From NCBI GenBank assembly GCA_958295665.1, contig OY282558.1, positions 314,932,092 through 314,996,091 on the forward strand: DNA of 64,000 nucleotides. The letters run 5' to 3'. Shown in pieces: positions 22,560-34,470 of the stretch. Source of the DNA: Tipula vernalis. Lineage: Eukaryota; Arthropoda; Insecta; Diptera; Tipulidae. The notes under the pieces are model-generated. The model was not told where the DNA came from and did no database searches. It worked only from the letters and a program-made list of their open reading frames with translations. A program made the translations under genes and the position numbers. Position 1 is the first letter of the stretch; each line of letters opens with the position of its first letter.

Positions 22560-22965
22560 TTCATTATGTGTTATGGTTGGGGAAAATGTATTGGGATGTT
22601 TTTGGAACCAGATAATTTCATATATCGAGCAACACTTATTAGATTGCCTCATGCATCGTGACAGAAGTTGTATTACCGTGAAAATAATTGAAATATGAAA
22701 AAAGGAAAAGTGTTTTGGGGGCTCAAGGCCGGGAATTAATTTGTGGTATTTACGGACAGCATATAGAAAAAGGCAATGAAATCTTACAAAAAATCGCAGA
22801 AGACAGACATATAAGCAGCCATGACATTGCTAAGGAAAAGAATATCGACCACAAAACAGTTTTAAGCCATTTGCGAAAGGCTAGACGGACATAAAAGCTC
22901 GACGTTTATGTGCCGTATATGAATTGTCAATGAATAATTTGAGTGACCGAATTTCCGTAAGTAAA
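22560..22965 (+). pseudogene. mariner transposase N-terminal fragment
   Basis: The 68-codon frame 22688-22894 reads I-L-Q-K-I-A-E-D-R-H-I-S, then H-D-I-A-K-E, I-D-H-K-T-V-L-S-H-L, the second helix-turn-helix of a mariner transposase. It goes on across a stop to K-L-D-V-Y-V-P-Y and, in another frame, E-L-S-M-N-N-L-x-D-R-I-S. The catalytic D,D34D core is absent downstream, so only the DNA-binding part survives. No terminal inverted repeats were found. Confidence 0.7.
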
Positions 22966-23812
22966 TCATACAACTTCAAAACCTGGATCGACGCTGCACA
23001 TTTGATTCGATTACAATTTTTCATTTTTTTTGTACAGTTTTTAGAGTTTGTTACAAATGGCGCTCGTCATTTAAATTACGATACCAGCATAGTAACCTTC
23101 TGTTACTTCAGACCTGATCGTGTCTCTAAGCGACCGTAGTGTTTTAGATTAGTTCTATGCCAAAATCTTCAAGTACGGGTATATTCTGTACTTTCAGTAG
23201 TTTTGTTTCTGAAGCAGGCGTGTCCCATCGATTAACGTGATCAGTTCATCTCTTGCAGTAAGATTATTGTTTTCTGTTCTTTCCAGGTAAATGCGTCTTC
23301 AAACATTATCCCATGTCTCGTATAACAATTCTTGCTTTAAAGCGAGTTTCAATAATTATGTTAGGTGATCTCAGATATGGTATTTTTGTACGATGATACC
23401 TACAGTTAACAACGTTTCAAGGTAAAATAACTCTGATTGCAAGGCTATTCATCCATCCCAGTATTTCGATTGCTTTGTCAGATATAATAATGTATGTACG
23501 AAGTTAGTATATACATTAGCACATGACTTAATCATGTTTAGCGCATTTACCATCACTTCTTTCAATATGTTGCATCGACATTCTTCGCTCCGATCATCGC
23601 CCACGTATTCGATAATTTTTTTATTATATAATACAATAAATAATTGTGTGTTATTGAGCCATGATTTAAAATTAAAACAAAATTTTAAAATATTGGATTA
23701 GGGCTCTTTTTATTTTAAAAAACTCAATTACAGCATTAGCTAAGTCCAATTTTACATTTACATTATTTTTTCATATAATCATAAGGGCCCTATCTTTTAT
23801 GATATTTACTCT
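22966..23812. other. no gene seen
   Basis: AT-rich flank of the Jockey insertion; no frame or repeat recognised. Confidence 0.5.
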
Positions 23813-23824
23813 AGTTCCTTTACC
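23813..23824. repeat. target-site duplication, left copy (Jockey A)
   Basis: AGTTCCTTTACC, repeated at about 30146-30157 right after the poly-A of the element; it fixes both ends. The first A of the right copy cannot be told from the poly-A. Confidence 0.9.
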
Positions 23825-23958
23825 AGTTGCAATTTTGCTACCACCGAGTAAACATTTAAATAATTTAATTATTACTTGTGTGAAAAGTTGAATCAGCAGT
23901 TTAAATCTTTTTTTTTTCTTTTAAAAATATTGTGATGTGAAAAACAAGTGAAATCGTG

Positions 23959-25491
23959 ATGTTCTTACCTCCGCCTCAAGTAAAAAAGGCTGGGCCAAAC
24001 CAGCAGATAGCGATGTCCGCAAGCGATTTGGCACCGAACGTCACGACCTCAATTATTAATAAAAATACAAAAGTGCAGCATAGTCCAAAGCGACAACAAA
24101 TTTTAAATGCTCAAAAAATTACTTTACCAGGTAATTTAAATCAAAGTGAAATTATTAATTTAAATAACATTGGTATGTTGAACCATAACGAAATTAAAAG
24201 TGCATCGTCGCCAAATATTAACGATAAAACAAACAATGAGAGTGCATCGACATTAAATGACAATAAAATAAACAGTGATGTAGGTCAGTGTTTAGTCCAA
24301 ACGGGAATAGACCGGTATGTTACTGTCCGATCAAAACGAAGAAGAAGCCCTAGATCAGCGGCCAGTGCAAGCGCGAATAAATTCACTAAGCTAGCTAGCG
24401 TTGAATTAACGCATGGTAATAGGTATTCTTGCTTGGCTGTTGACAAGCCGCCGGCCGAAAAAACTCCAAAAACTGAGAAGCCGCCACCAATCTATTTGAG
24501 GGAAGAATCAAATAGAGAACTTGCAAAAACGATCGAGTTTATCACGGAAGGTGCATTTTATATTTCCGGGATCAAAAGAGGAGATATAAAAGAAACAAAA
24601 ATTCAACCGCTCAATATTGATGCTTACAGAGCATTAATTAAACATTTTGACCAAGTTGGTAAACATTACTACACGTATCAATTAAAGAGCCAAAAAGGAT
24701 TGGTTGTTGTGTTAAAAGGAATAGAGAGTTACGTGGATGCAAACGAAATACGGGATGCTCTCGCTGAAAAAGGTTTCCAATGCAGATCTATTACCAATAT
24801 TTTTAATCGGGAGAAGGTACCTCAACCATTGTTTCGTCTGGAATTAGAACCAGACAATAAAAAAGTTAAAGGCAACCATTCAATATTTAACCTAAAATAT
24901 CTACTGAACAGAAGAGTTACCATCGAGGAGCCCAGGCAAAGAAATGGGCCGGTACAGTGTGTTAAGTGCCAAGAATATGGGCACACTAGAGCATATTGCA
25001 CTTTGACCGATGTTTGTGTTATATGTGGTGAACTCCATAATTCAAAGGTTTGCAATAAAGCAAAAAAGGAAGCATCAGTGAGAAAATGCAGCAACTGCGA
25101 TGGAAATCACACAGCTAATTATAGAGGGTGCCCAATTTATCTAGAATTGAAAAGGAGAATCAATCCAAAGCAGCGAGCAGAACAGCGAATCCTAAATCTT
25201 CATTCTTCAGCTAGAAAAGAAGCACGACCAGAAATTCTAAACACAAACGCTCAAAATGGGAAACAGTACGCAAATGTAAACGGCAGCGTGCACGAAGGGG
25301 TTTCATACGCAAGTGTTCTTAAAGGTACCGCTCCTAAAGTTCAAGCAAGTGAAGAGGGAAACATCTCAACGGCTTTCAATAAATTGACCAATATGATGCA
25401 AAGCTTCATGGCGATGATGGAGAGAACCATGGATCTAATGATGCAGAATATGAGCACGCTGATGCAGATAGTCGTAAAAAGCCAGAAATGA
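23959..25491 (+). CDS. Jockey A ORF1, gag-like RNA-binding protein
   Basis: An intact frame of 510 residues starts at ATG 23959. The N-terminal ~150 residues are polar and low in complexity, followed by a basic RSKRRRSPR stretch (about residues 125-135). Residues ~190-325 form the globular part typical of Jockey/TRAS ORF1. Three zinc knuckles follow: CVKCQEYGHTRAYC (about 332-345), CVICGELHNSKVC and CSNCDGNHTANYRGC. The C-terminus is methionine-rich (M-M-Q-S-F-M-A-M-M), a likely coiled coil. In Jockey elements this protein binds the RNA and takes it to the nucleus. The stop overlaps the ORF2 start as ATGA at 25488-25491, suggesting reinitiation-type coupled translation. Confidence 0.9.
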   Translation: MFLPPPQVKKAGPNQQIAMSASDLAPNVTTSIINKNTKVQHSPKRQQILNAQKITLPGNLNQSEIINLNNIGMLNHNEIKSASSPNINDKTNNESASTLNDNKINSDVGQCLVQTGIDRYVTVRSKRRRSPRSAASASANKFTKLASVELTHGNRYSCLAVDKPPAEKTPKTEKPPPIYLREESNRELAKTIEFITEGAFYISGIKRGDIKETKIQPLNIDAYRALIKHFDQVGKHYYTYQLKSQKGLVVVLKGIESYVDANEIRDALAEKGFQCRSITNIFNREKVPQPLFRLELEPDNKKVKGNHSIFNLKYLLNRRVTIEEPRQRNGPVQCVKCQEYGHTRAYCTLTDVCVICGELHNSKVCNKAKKEASVRKCSNCDGNHTANYRGCPIYLELKRRINPKQRAEQRILNLHSSARKEARPEILNTNAQNGKQYANVNGSVHEGVSYASVLKGTAPKVQASEEGNISTAFNKLTNMMQSFMAMMERTMDLMMQNMSTLMQIVVKSQK

Positions 25492-27827
25492 CCATCATCA
25501 AAATAGCCATATGGAATGCAAACGGCATAACACAACATAAAGCGGAGGTACATGCATTTCTCACTGAGCACAATATTGACATAAGGTTAATATCAGAAAC
25601 ACGCTTCACCAAAAATAGCTATTTCAAAATTAATGGGTACTCTATTTACGACACCAAGCACCCTGTTGGTAAAGCACATGGAGGCACTGCTGTATTGATA
25701 AAGCGAAGATTAAAACACTACGAACTTCCAAAATATGAGAAAGAACATATACAATCAACGAGCATCTGTCTGCAGGAGTGATCTGGAAACTGCGTCATAT
25801 CGGCCGTGTACTGCCCTCCAAAACATGCTATAAAAAAACTCCAGTTCTTGGATTATTTCAGCCAGCTGGGTACTAAATTTCTTGCGGGCGGTGATTACAA
25901 CGCTAAACATACTCATTGGGGTTCCAGATTAACATCGCCGAAAGGCAAACAACTTTATGATGCTATAGAGGAACAGTCGCTGGATTATTTATCTGCCGGT
26001 AACCCAACTTACTGGTCCACGGATAAAAAGAAAATTCCTGATCTAATTGACTTTTGTGTAATTAAGGGCATTCCACTTACATATACGCTAAGGCCACCGA
26101 TTGCTATGATCTGTCTTCTGATCAGTCACCGGTAATAGTAACATTGAGTACCGATGTCCTAAGGAACGAAATACCGAATCGTCTTACAAACAAGATAACT
26201 AATTAGGATCAATATAGGAGGCTAGTCGAACAAAAGTGTCTACTTAATATTCCTCTGATCACACCAGCTGATATTGATGCGGCGGCAGAAAATCTAAAAG
26301 ATTTCATGACATTATCCGCTGAAAGGGCTACACCCGGCATAAGTAGTTCGGAAAAAGTTAATAAACTGTCACATAATATACAGGAACTAATCCAGGAAAA
26401 GCGAAAAATTCGCCGTCAATATGGCAGCAAACAAAATCACCGTTATTGAAATGGAAATTAAATCGAGCTATTAAGGGCCTAAGATTTGCTTTGAGGGAAG
26501 GAAAAAACCAGCGCTTAAAGAACTATTTAAGTGATCTCTCGGCAACCGAGAGGACAGATTATTCTTTGTGGAAGGCAACAAAAAATTTAAAAAGGCCAAC
26601 AAATTCGAATCCACCGATTAGACTACAAACAGGAAATTGGGCGAGAAGTGATGAAGAAAAAGCGATTGCTTTTGCTGCTCATCTAGCAACAGTATTCGTC
26701 CCACACGAAGAAGATAATTATTTCGTGCTACCCCAGCCAACGGATGATGGTTTATCCTACAAACCTATAAAGTATAACTGGAAGAAAGTTAGGAATACAA
26801 TTAAAACTTGCATAAGCCCGAAAAAGGCATCTGGGCATGATCTCATTACTGGAAAAATGATAAGGGAATTGCCGGATAAATGCATAAAACTAATAACATT
26901 TGTATTCAACGCGATCATGCGAACCAGCTATATTCCTCAAAAATGGAAGATATCCTTGATCACAATGATACATAAGCCAGGGAAAAATGAAACACAAATC
27001 TCATCATATCGTCCAATAAGCATGCTGCCCACAATCTCAAAGCTATTTGAAAAAATGTTATTAACGAAATTGAAACCAATATTAGAAGAACGGCGCGTTA
27101 TTCCAGACCATCAATTTGGGTTCCGAAACCACCATGGTACTATAGAGCAAGTACACAGAACTGTAAATGCAATCAAAATCACCTTCGAGAAAAAGAAATA
27201 TTGTTCTGCTGCATTTTGGATATCGCAAAAGCTTTTGATAAAGTTTGGCATGATGGACTAATTTACAAAATTAAAGAGCTTCTACCGAAGAAATTTCACT
27301 CAGTTTTGGGAAACTATCTTCTTCAAAGGCAGTACATGGTCAAACAAAACAGCGCAACTACTTGCTTAAATGTTATAAATGCAGGTGTCCCGCAAGGCAG
27401 CGTTCTGGGACCAATATTATACTTGTTGTACACAGCTGATATACCTGTAACTAACAAAATAATAATATCAACATTTGCCGATGACACCGCCATCCTGGTG
27501 ACTCACACTAATCCTGAAATTGCCTCAAAGGAATTGCAGAATCATTTAAACAAAGTCGCGGACTGGTTGAAAGCATGGCGAATCAAAGTGAACGAAAACA
27601 AATCAACTCATGTCACATTCACGCTAAACAAACGCACCTGCCCACCAGTGAAATTAAACGATAAAAATATTCCTCAACAAACGAAGGTAAAATACTTAGG
27701 TTTGCACCTGGATAGAAGATTAACACGGAAAAATCATATTGAAACAAAGCGCAACCAACTAAAAATTACATTTTCTAAAATGTATTGGCTGATGGGAAGA
27801 AAATCTCAGTTGTCATTAGCTAATAAA

Positions 27828-28087
27828 TGTAGTGTTTTTTTATTCGCTCCGGATAGCTGCTATCGAGAGCCGTCATATGAAAAGTGGCTCCGGATAGCGC
27901 TCCGTATAAATAGGTAGAGCCAAATATTTTTTATATGAAGTTTTTGCTAAACGATTGAATTAAAAATGATAGTTTGATGTTAAATAAGTTTAGTTTATCA
28001 ATAAATAGTGCGTCCAATTTAAATTTAGGCGTATAAAAATGACGGCTCTCGATAGCAGCTATCTGGAGCGAATAAAAAAACGCTATA
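27828..28087. mobile_element. 260-bp MITE with ~40-bp terminal inverted repeats
   Basis: Its ends mirror each other: GTGTTTTTTTATTCGCTCC, then GATAGCTGCTATCGAGAGCC and GTCAT at the left, with the complement ending GGAGCGAATAAAAAAACGC at the right. It interrupts the Jockey RT. Removing 27828-28087 and one copy of AAA (27825-27827 / 28088-28090) restores the RT frame at the length seen in the relative at 14.4-15.0 kb. The duplication thus appears to be 3 bp (AAA), though a TA target with a few filler bases cannot be excluded. No coding capacity; superfamily undecided. Confidence 0.85.
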
Positions 28088-28212
28088 AAAGTTTTACTTT
28101 ACAAAGCGATAATCAAACCCATATGGACATACGGTATTCAGTTATGGGGATCCACCAGCACTTCAAACAGAGTATTACCAATGCTCCTTGGTACATTCGC
28201 AATAGTAATATA

Positions 28213-29770
28213 CAGTGCTGGTAAAAAAAAATTGGGCAAACATATTTTGTTACAAATTGGAGTCTTTTTTTGCTAAAATTACAAAACTTTTGAAAGCAAT
28301 TGGCTTATTGTTTCATTTTAAATACATGTATGAGCTAATTTTTTGGAAAAAAAAATGTACCTGCAATTTAGGGGGAAAACCCGAAAAATGCCAAAATTTT
28401 CAAAATACGCTGATTGGAGTTAAAGTAATGGAATAAATTAAACACTTATTATTTAATTTTTTTTTGGTTTTTTACTGATTTATAGAAATTCTATCTTTAA
28501 TATTAATATTTTGTTGAACCGCCATTTGCTTTTATTTCAGTGATACACCTCTGATTTATTGAATTTTATAAATTTTTAGAGATTTTAGAATTTTTAATAC
28601 TACAATATCGTCGGAACCGTTTTAAAACTTCATCGGACATAAGAGGGGATCTTGAGCGAGCAACGGGAAAACAAATTTCAGCCAGCTTAGTGAGAAAAAA
28701 ACTTGGTTAAGCTGGTTTGAAAGCACTTAAACCAGTCCACAAGCCTGAGTTCACATTACGAGTGACAAAAAAAACATTTGCTATGGGCCCAGGAGCATGT
28801 TTCTTGGACTCAAGAGATGTGGAATGATGTGATTTTCTCCGATGAATCAAAATTCAAGCTGCATGTTGGATATGGAAGAATTCTCATAAGGAGAGAATCT
28901 CGCAAGAGGCTTAGCATCGGATGTCTTTTAAGACTTCCACCGAAAAATGAAGGAGTTATGGTCTCGGAATGCCTTTCTGGAAGATAAACCGGTCGATTGT
29001 GCATCATTAGTTCCAAAATTACAGCAGCTGTTTATCTGCAGGTCCTACATAACGAATTTGAGCCATCTATGTTAAAGCTTTTTTACGAGACTTGCAGATT
29101 TATTTTTCAACAGGACAACGCTCCGTGCCTTAGCGCCAAAGTTGTGATTTATTCATTTTGAATTGTAGATAGAAAAATTGCCTTTCAGATAAACATAAAT
29201 AATTTGCTAAAAACTTGTTTTTTTTTTCTTATCTCTTCATTTAAAGGTAAAAAAGCACTTCGAAGAAAAAATATCGATGTGTTGGGCTGGCCCCCATACA
29301 GTCCAGACTTAAATTCCATAGAAAATATTTGGTCTATAAGCATCAATTCAAGCTTGAAAAAGTTTGTTAATGACGATTTGGGAATCCATGCCTTCTACGA
29401 CTTTGAAAAATTTATCAAATTCAATAAATCAGAGTTGTATCGCTGTAATAAAAGCAAATGGCGGTCCAACAAAATATTAATATTAAAGATAGAATTTCTA
29501 TAAATCAGTAAAAAACAAAAAAAAAATTAAATAATAAGTGTTTAATTTATTCCATTACTTTAACTCCAATCAGCGTATTTTGAAAATTTTGGCATTTTTC
29601 GGGTTTTCCCCCTAAATTGCAGGTACATTTTTTTTTCCCAAAAATTAGGTCATACATGTATTTAAAATGAAACAATAAGCCAATTGCTTTCAAAAGTTTT
29701 GTAATTTTAGCAAAAAAAGACTCCAATTTGTAACAAAATATGTTTGCCCAATTTTTTTTTACCAGCACTG
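28213..29770 (+). mobile_element. Tc1-type DNA transposon with long terminal inverted repeats
   Basis: Ends are CAGTGCTGGTAAAA and its complement, flanked by TA at 28211-28212 and 29771-29772. Terminal inverted repeats extend about 360 bp (28213 to ~28578 and ~29403 to 29770) with very few differences over the first 300. CAGTGCTGG is also how nematode Tc1 begins. Removing the element and one TA restores the Jockey frame (N-S-N-I-H-H-D-L-G-I). The right repeat includes the transposase C-terminus and its stop at 29503. Confidence 0.95.
28590..29503 (+). pseudogene. Tc1 transposase, decayed; possible 103-nt intron
   Basis: Helix-turn-helix text (S-S-D-I-R-G-D-L-E-R-A-T-G) starts near 28630. The catalytic core is in shifting frames: F-S-D-E-S-K-F near 28843 (first D), Q-Q-D-N-A-P-C near 29115 (second D), and S-P-D-L-N-S-I-E-N-I-W near 29305 (E). 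Between second D and E a 103-nt stretch (29144-29246) begins GT and ends AG after a pyrimidine-rich run. Skipping it gives exactly 34 residues between D and E, the D34E spacing of Tc1. Elsewhere there are several stops and frameshifts, and the first DNA-binding helices appear deleted, so it is inactive. Confidence 0.8.
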
Positions 29771-30146
29771 TACATCACGATCTTGGGATTAAAACCGTTT
29801 AAGAAACTATTAAAGAATTCAGTTCGAAATATTATTCAAAACTAGAAGCACATCCCAACGAATTAGCCAGGGAGATACTAAACCAGCCGCTATTTAGGCG
29901 ACTGAGAAGAACAGATCCACTCGGACTGATGAACCTTTGAACCTGTGAATTTACTAAATGATTATCTTATACTTATAAGTATAATCTAAATTAGTTAAAT
30001 TGTGAGCACTAACAATAAGTATTAACATTGGTTAAGACTTAAAATATGTAATAATTTTTAGCTTAAGATTTGATTACTTCTTGTGAGTTACTTATGTAGA
30101 AAGATTCAAGAATAAAGCCATTGGCAACATTTAAAAAAAAAAAAAA

Positions 30147-30309
30147 AGTTCCTTTACCTTTATTAAGTTAATAATAATTTTCCCTTCTATTTTAATTGAC
30201 ATATATGTATGTCTAAATGAAATTTTTTGGACTGTTAAGCTTTATTTTGCTTCTAGCATTTATTTCACCGCTTAATTAAATCAAATCTTTGCAATTTGAT
30301 TTAACTTTT
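30147..30309. other. short flank after Jockey A
   Basis: Contains the right target-site duplication (30146-30157) and AT-rich unique sequence. Confidence 0.5.
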
Positions 30310-31085
<776 letters not shown>

Positions 31086-31098
31086 TTTTGTTTATAAC

Positions 31099-31286
31099 TG
31101 TTATGTTTAGTGTTTCTAAACAAGATATTGTTCGTAGATTAAAATAATATGTGTGGATTAATATTCTTTATTAATATTTAGAAATACATGTGTCTGTTCG
31201 TGTACAGGAGAAACTCTAACCTAACATACTACTATCAAAACTAAGCAAGAGTACGTTTTATACTTTAAAGCTGGCTTCACATGACA
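31099..31286 (-). repeat. gypsy 3' LTR (U3 included)
   Basis: The part 31099-31226 matches the other LTR copy closely. The part 31227-31286 (U3 with TATA box) has no counterpart at the 5' end of the element. The polypurine tract TGAGGTGGGGAGGAA (minus strand, 31301-31287) ends exactly where TGTCATG begins. Confidence 0.7.
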
Positions 31287-31532
31287 TTCCTCCCCACCTC
31301 AGTTGAGTGCTGCGATCACAAATCCAAACGAACTTGTGCCCTATGTGGACGTTGGCTTCGTCGAATAATTGGAGTTGGATCTACTTTTGCCGTTGTTGGT
31401 TCGAACCCGGTTACCGAAACCTGTTGATTTTGAGTACTGCGTATATGTTGAACGGTGGCAGATGAATTTGCGGATCCTTGTAGTTTGGTGTGGGCTGCTA
31501 TCTAATGCCGCAGTTGGCGGGCTCTGTCGTTC

Positions 31533-32562
31533 TCAGATTGCATCTGGATGTCTTCGTTTGGTGGTTTGATCGGGAAATGCAACGCTGTATGACCACCTGT
31601 AATTTTGCTGTGTGATTGGGCCTAAGTTCCATTTCGTATCATTGTCTGTTCGCACCCATACGTTATCACCTGCATTGAAATGGCGTTCTTTGATGTTGTC
31701 TCTATCGTGGTACAAATGGCTTTTTAAATTATGTCTGTTTATGTTACGTTGAATAGATGGCTTTATGTTATCGAGGATTATTGGAAGCCGTCGTCCCAAA
31801 CATATCTCAAATGGAGCTCTGCCCGTTGTACTATGTGATGTGTTGCGATAACGAAATAAAAATGCGTTGAGCAGCATCGAGATCTTCGTTATCCTTCTCG
31901 CTTGACTTCATTCGTCGTTTAAATGTTTGAATTTGTGTTTCTGCTAATCCATCTGTCTTGGCTCCATTTGTCCATCTGTATGGCGAGGACGTAATATGTT
32001 TCATTCCCTCCTTTTCACAAATTGTTTTGAATTCGTGAGACGTGAACGAGGTTCCATTGTCACTAACGATTACTTGAGGCACTCCATAACGAGCTACCAA
32101 ACTGGTAAGCACTTTCTCAAGCATATTTGTCGTGATACTTGCCATCATGTAGACTTCTACCCATTTCGAAAGAGCGTCCACTACGACCAGAAACTGTTTG
32201 TTTTTAAAAGGTCCCGCGAAATCGATGTGAATCCGTTACCAGACGCATGCTGGAACGTTCCATGAGTATAATGGCACTTCTTGTTGACCGTTTCGGTTCT
32301 CTTGACAACTTTGGCATCGTTTAACAAAATGGTCAATGTCCTCATCGAGTTTTGGCCACCATATGTAATATCGAGCCATTGCACGCATAGCTCTAGTACC
32401 CGGATGTCCACTGTGTAGTCGTTGGAGTGCGGCTATACGTAATGATGCAGGTAGCACCATTGGTGTCCACCCTTGTTTCACTGCACTAATATTGCGAGAA
32501 ACCTCCTTGTTTTTATTGGACTCGCCTGAGATGCTTTTCTCGCAGAACTGGAGGTCATCCAT
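31533..32562 (-). pseudogene. gypsy integrase, broken
   Basis: The H2C2 zinc domain is in the frame 32562-32236 (H-S-G-H-P-G-T, then C-Q-S-C-Q). The DDE core is in 32181-31831 (M-D-A-L-S-K-W-V-E at its start, V-S-D-N-G-T-S-F-T near residue 40). The last part is in 31877-31533, with F-R-Y-R-N-T-x-H-S-T-T-G and a C-terminal DNA-binding stretch. At least two frameshifts separate the pieces. The order and spacing are those of a Ty3/gypsy pol. Confidence 0.85.
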
Positions 32563-32593
32563 CTATGCTTTGCCAATGCAGTTGACGTTGTCT

Positions 32594-33828
32594 TCAATCT
32601 TTTGCCTGTCGGAGTGTGGTTCTTTTGTTGTAGTCGGCATACGTGATAAAAAAATCGGCAAAAATGTTTAGTTTTCCCGGAATGTACTCGACGTCACAGC
32701 TATATGAATTTAATAGCAATGCCCATCGAATTAAACGATTATTAATGAGTTTAGGCAAATTGCGATTCCTGCTAAATATGTGCGTCAACGGTTCGTGGTC
32801 CGTGACCAACGTAAAATGTGTACCCGTTAGGGATCTGTCGAACGTTTGTACCCCAAAAATGATTGCAAGTGCCTCTTTGTCAATTGTGCCGTAATGTAAC
32901 TGAGCACCTGATAATTTTCTTGATGCAAACGCAATTGGTAAGTCAATCTCGTCGCTGTTGCGATGACTAAGGACAGCACCCATTTCTTTGTTTAATGCGT
33001 CGCATATAACATACAGATGCTTTTCATCATAATACAGGTGTAAGACCTGTGCGCGTAAAAGCTGGAATTTAATTTCGTTGAAAATTGCTTGTTCATGACT
33101 CGTTTATTTGAAACGTTGATTTTGCCCTAATAGTGTGTGTAAATCAGATGCTGCTCCGTGCAAATCCGGTATAAATCGCTCGTAGAAATATACAAGCCCC
33201 TTAAATGAGCGTAACACTCGGATGTTCGTTGGTGGACTGGCGTTAAATATGGCGTCCAGTTTGTCTTGTGTTGGGAAAATTCCCTCTTTGTTAAAACGAT
33301 GTCCTAAGTACACCACTTTGTTTTGGAAGAAAAAGCTCTTCTCTCGCTTGATCCGGAAACCCGCTTGTTGTAATCGTGTGAGTACTTCGTATAAATTGTC
33401 CATGTGCTCGGCGTCGGTTTTTCCTGTGAAGCAATATCATCGAAGTATATCGCCACTGAGTCAATATTTGATAATAATTTTTCCATGTATCGTTGGAAAA
33501 TAGCTGGAGCGTTTGCTATTCCAATCGGTAATCGATTGTACCTGTAGTATCCCATGTGCGTTGAGATTGTGAGTAAATGTTGTGACTCTGGATGTATTTC
33601 GAACTGTAGATACGCATCCCTTAAATCGATTTTCGATAATCGTTCTCCACCAGCAAGTGTGCGCCGTAAATTATCAAATAATGGTACTGGATATTTCTCC
33701 AATACCAAGCAGGGGTTTATCGTAACGCTGAAATCCCCACAGAATCGTATGTCTCCGTTGCGTTTTGGTACGTTTACAGTTGGTGTAGCCCATTCTACCG
33801 GTATTTCATTTGGATCGACTGGTGTCAA
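32594..33828 (-). pseudogene. gypsy reverse transcriptase and RNase H, broken
   Basis: RT: the frame 33828-33304 has E-W-A-T-P-x-V-N-V-P-K, F-C-G-D-F, S-K-I-D-L-R-D-A-Y and the catalytic Y-F-D-D near 33443, then shifts frame. Frame 33403-33104 continues with Y-L-G-H-R-F and the connection domain. RNase H: 32983-32594 has Q-L-H-Y-G-T-I-D-K-E-A-L-A-I and T-D-H-E-P-L-T-H-I-F. The Y-F-D-D variant in place of Y-L-D-D or Y-V-D-D is acceptable in the superfamily. Confidence 0.9.
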
Positions 33829-33842
33829 AACGCATTCGCTGA

Positions 33843-34470
33843 CTAATCTGTTGATTTCCTTTTCGACATTGTTCTGTATCCCGAATTTGACATATCGGGG
33901 GCCAAGCGTTTCGGTTTTGCATCATGTTTCAAGTGTATTTTGACTTTGTAGTCTTTGATGCGCCCCATTGTATCACTGAATAATTCATTGTAATTTACAA
34001 ACATATTTGCTAACCCTGTGTGTGTTTGGGGTGCCTGTATCATTGTATGTGATTCGGCGTTTGTAATCGAATAAACGTGTACGGGAAATGGCATGTTGAA
34101 AGCTTCGCACCATGGTAAACCAAACAAGAATGGTTTTGCCTGTTTCATGACAATTACTGGTCATTTGAGTGTTTCATTGTTGTAGGTTACGTGTATATCT
34201 GCCAGACCCAGAGTTTGTAATTGATGACTGCCGTAAGCCATCAGCTTAGGTGCCTGTATTAGCGTTGGTTGACCTATTTGTTTCCAGAGATGTTCATCGA
34301 TGATGGAATGTGATGCACCAGAGTCGTAATCAAATGTAGCTTTTATTCCATTGACGTGAATGTCAATACGCCTACCTGTTTTAGTAACATGATTTATAGT
34401 ATGAATGAAAACACTGCTATCATCACTGTTATTGCTGTTACTGTCAGCTGTGGACGTTGCCGCCATTTTG
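33843..34470 (-). pseudogene. gypsy aspartic protease and RT leader
   Basis: The frame 34466-34161 carries Y-D-S-G-A-S-H-S-I-I, the DSG/A-S active site of a retropepsin, near residue 52. A stop at 34161 separates it from 34148-33843, which leads into the RT (polar, with N-E-L-F-S-D-T-M-G). In the intact family both would be one polyprotein. Confidence 0.8.

Larger units (their letters stand above)
25488..29940 (+). pseudogene. Jockey A ORF2, endonuclease-reverse transcriptase, broken
   Basis: The EN domain runs from I-A-I-W-N-A-N-G-I through S-E-T-R-F-T and G-G-D-Y-N-A-K-H. It ends at D-L-S-S-D-Q-S-P, where the family has SDH, so a catalytic histidine is lost. Lesions: in-frame TGA at 25779-25781, a frameshift near 26085-26100, TAG at about 26204, a frame change near 26445 and a frameshift near 27200-27215. 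The RT has SYRPISML, L-D-I-A-K-A-F-D-K-V-W, G-V-P-Q-G-S-V-L-G-P and F-A-D-D near 27475. After ANK (27819-27827) the MITE intervenes. RT text resumes at 28088 (V-L-L-Y-K, W-T-Y-G-I-Q-L-W-G) up to the Tc1 insertion at 28213. It resumes again at 29771 (DLGIKTV) and stops with TGA at 29940. Confidence 0.9.
23825..30146 (+). mobile_element. Jockey-type non-LTR retrotransposon A, full length with nested insertions
   Basis: Bounded by the AGTTCCTTTACC duplication, it has a ~130-bp 5' UTR, ORF1 (gag-like), ORF2 (EN-RT), an AATAAA about 25 bp before the end and a poly-A tail of about 15. Subtracting the MITE (27828-28087) and the Tc1 element (28213-29770) leaves about 4.5 kb, a normal Jockey length. 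ORF1 is intact, while ORF2 has at least two stops and two or three frameshifts plus the insertions. Order of events: Jockey first, then the MITE and the Tc1 inside it. Confidence 0.9.

Noticed and set aside
24822..25612. Minus-strand ORFs opposite Jockey A ORF1/ORF2
   Set aside because: Shadows of zinc-knuckle and endonuclease coding sequence.
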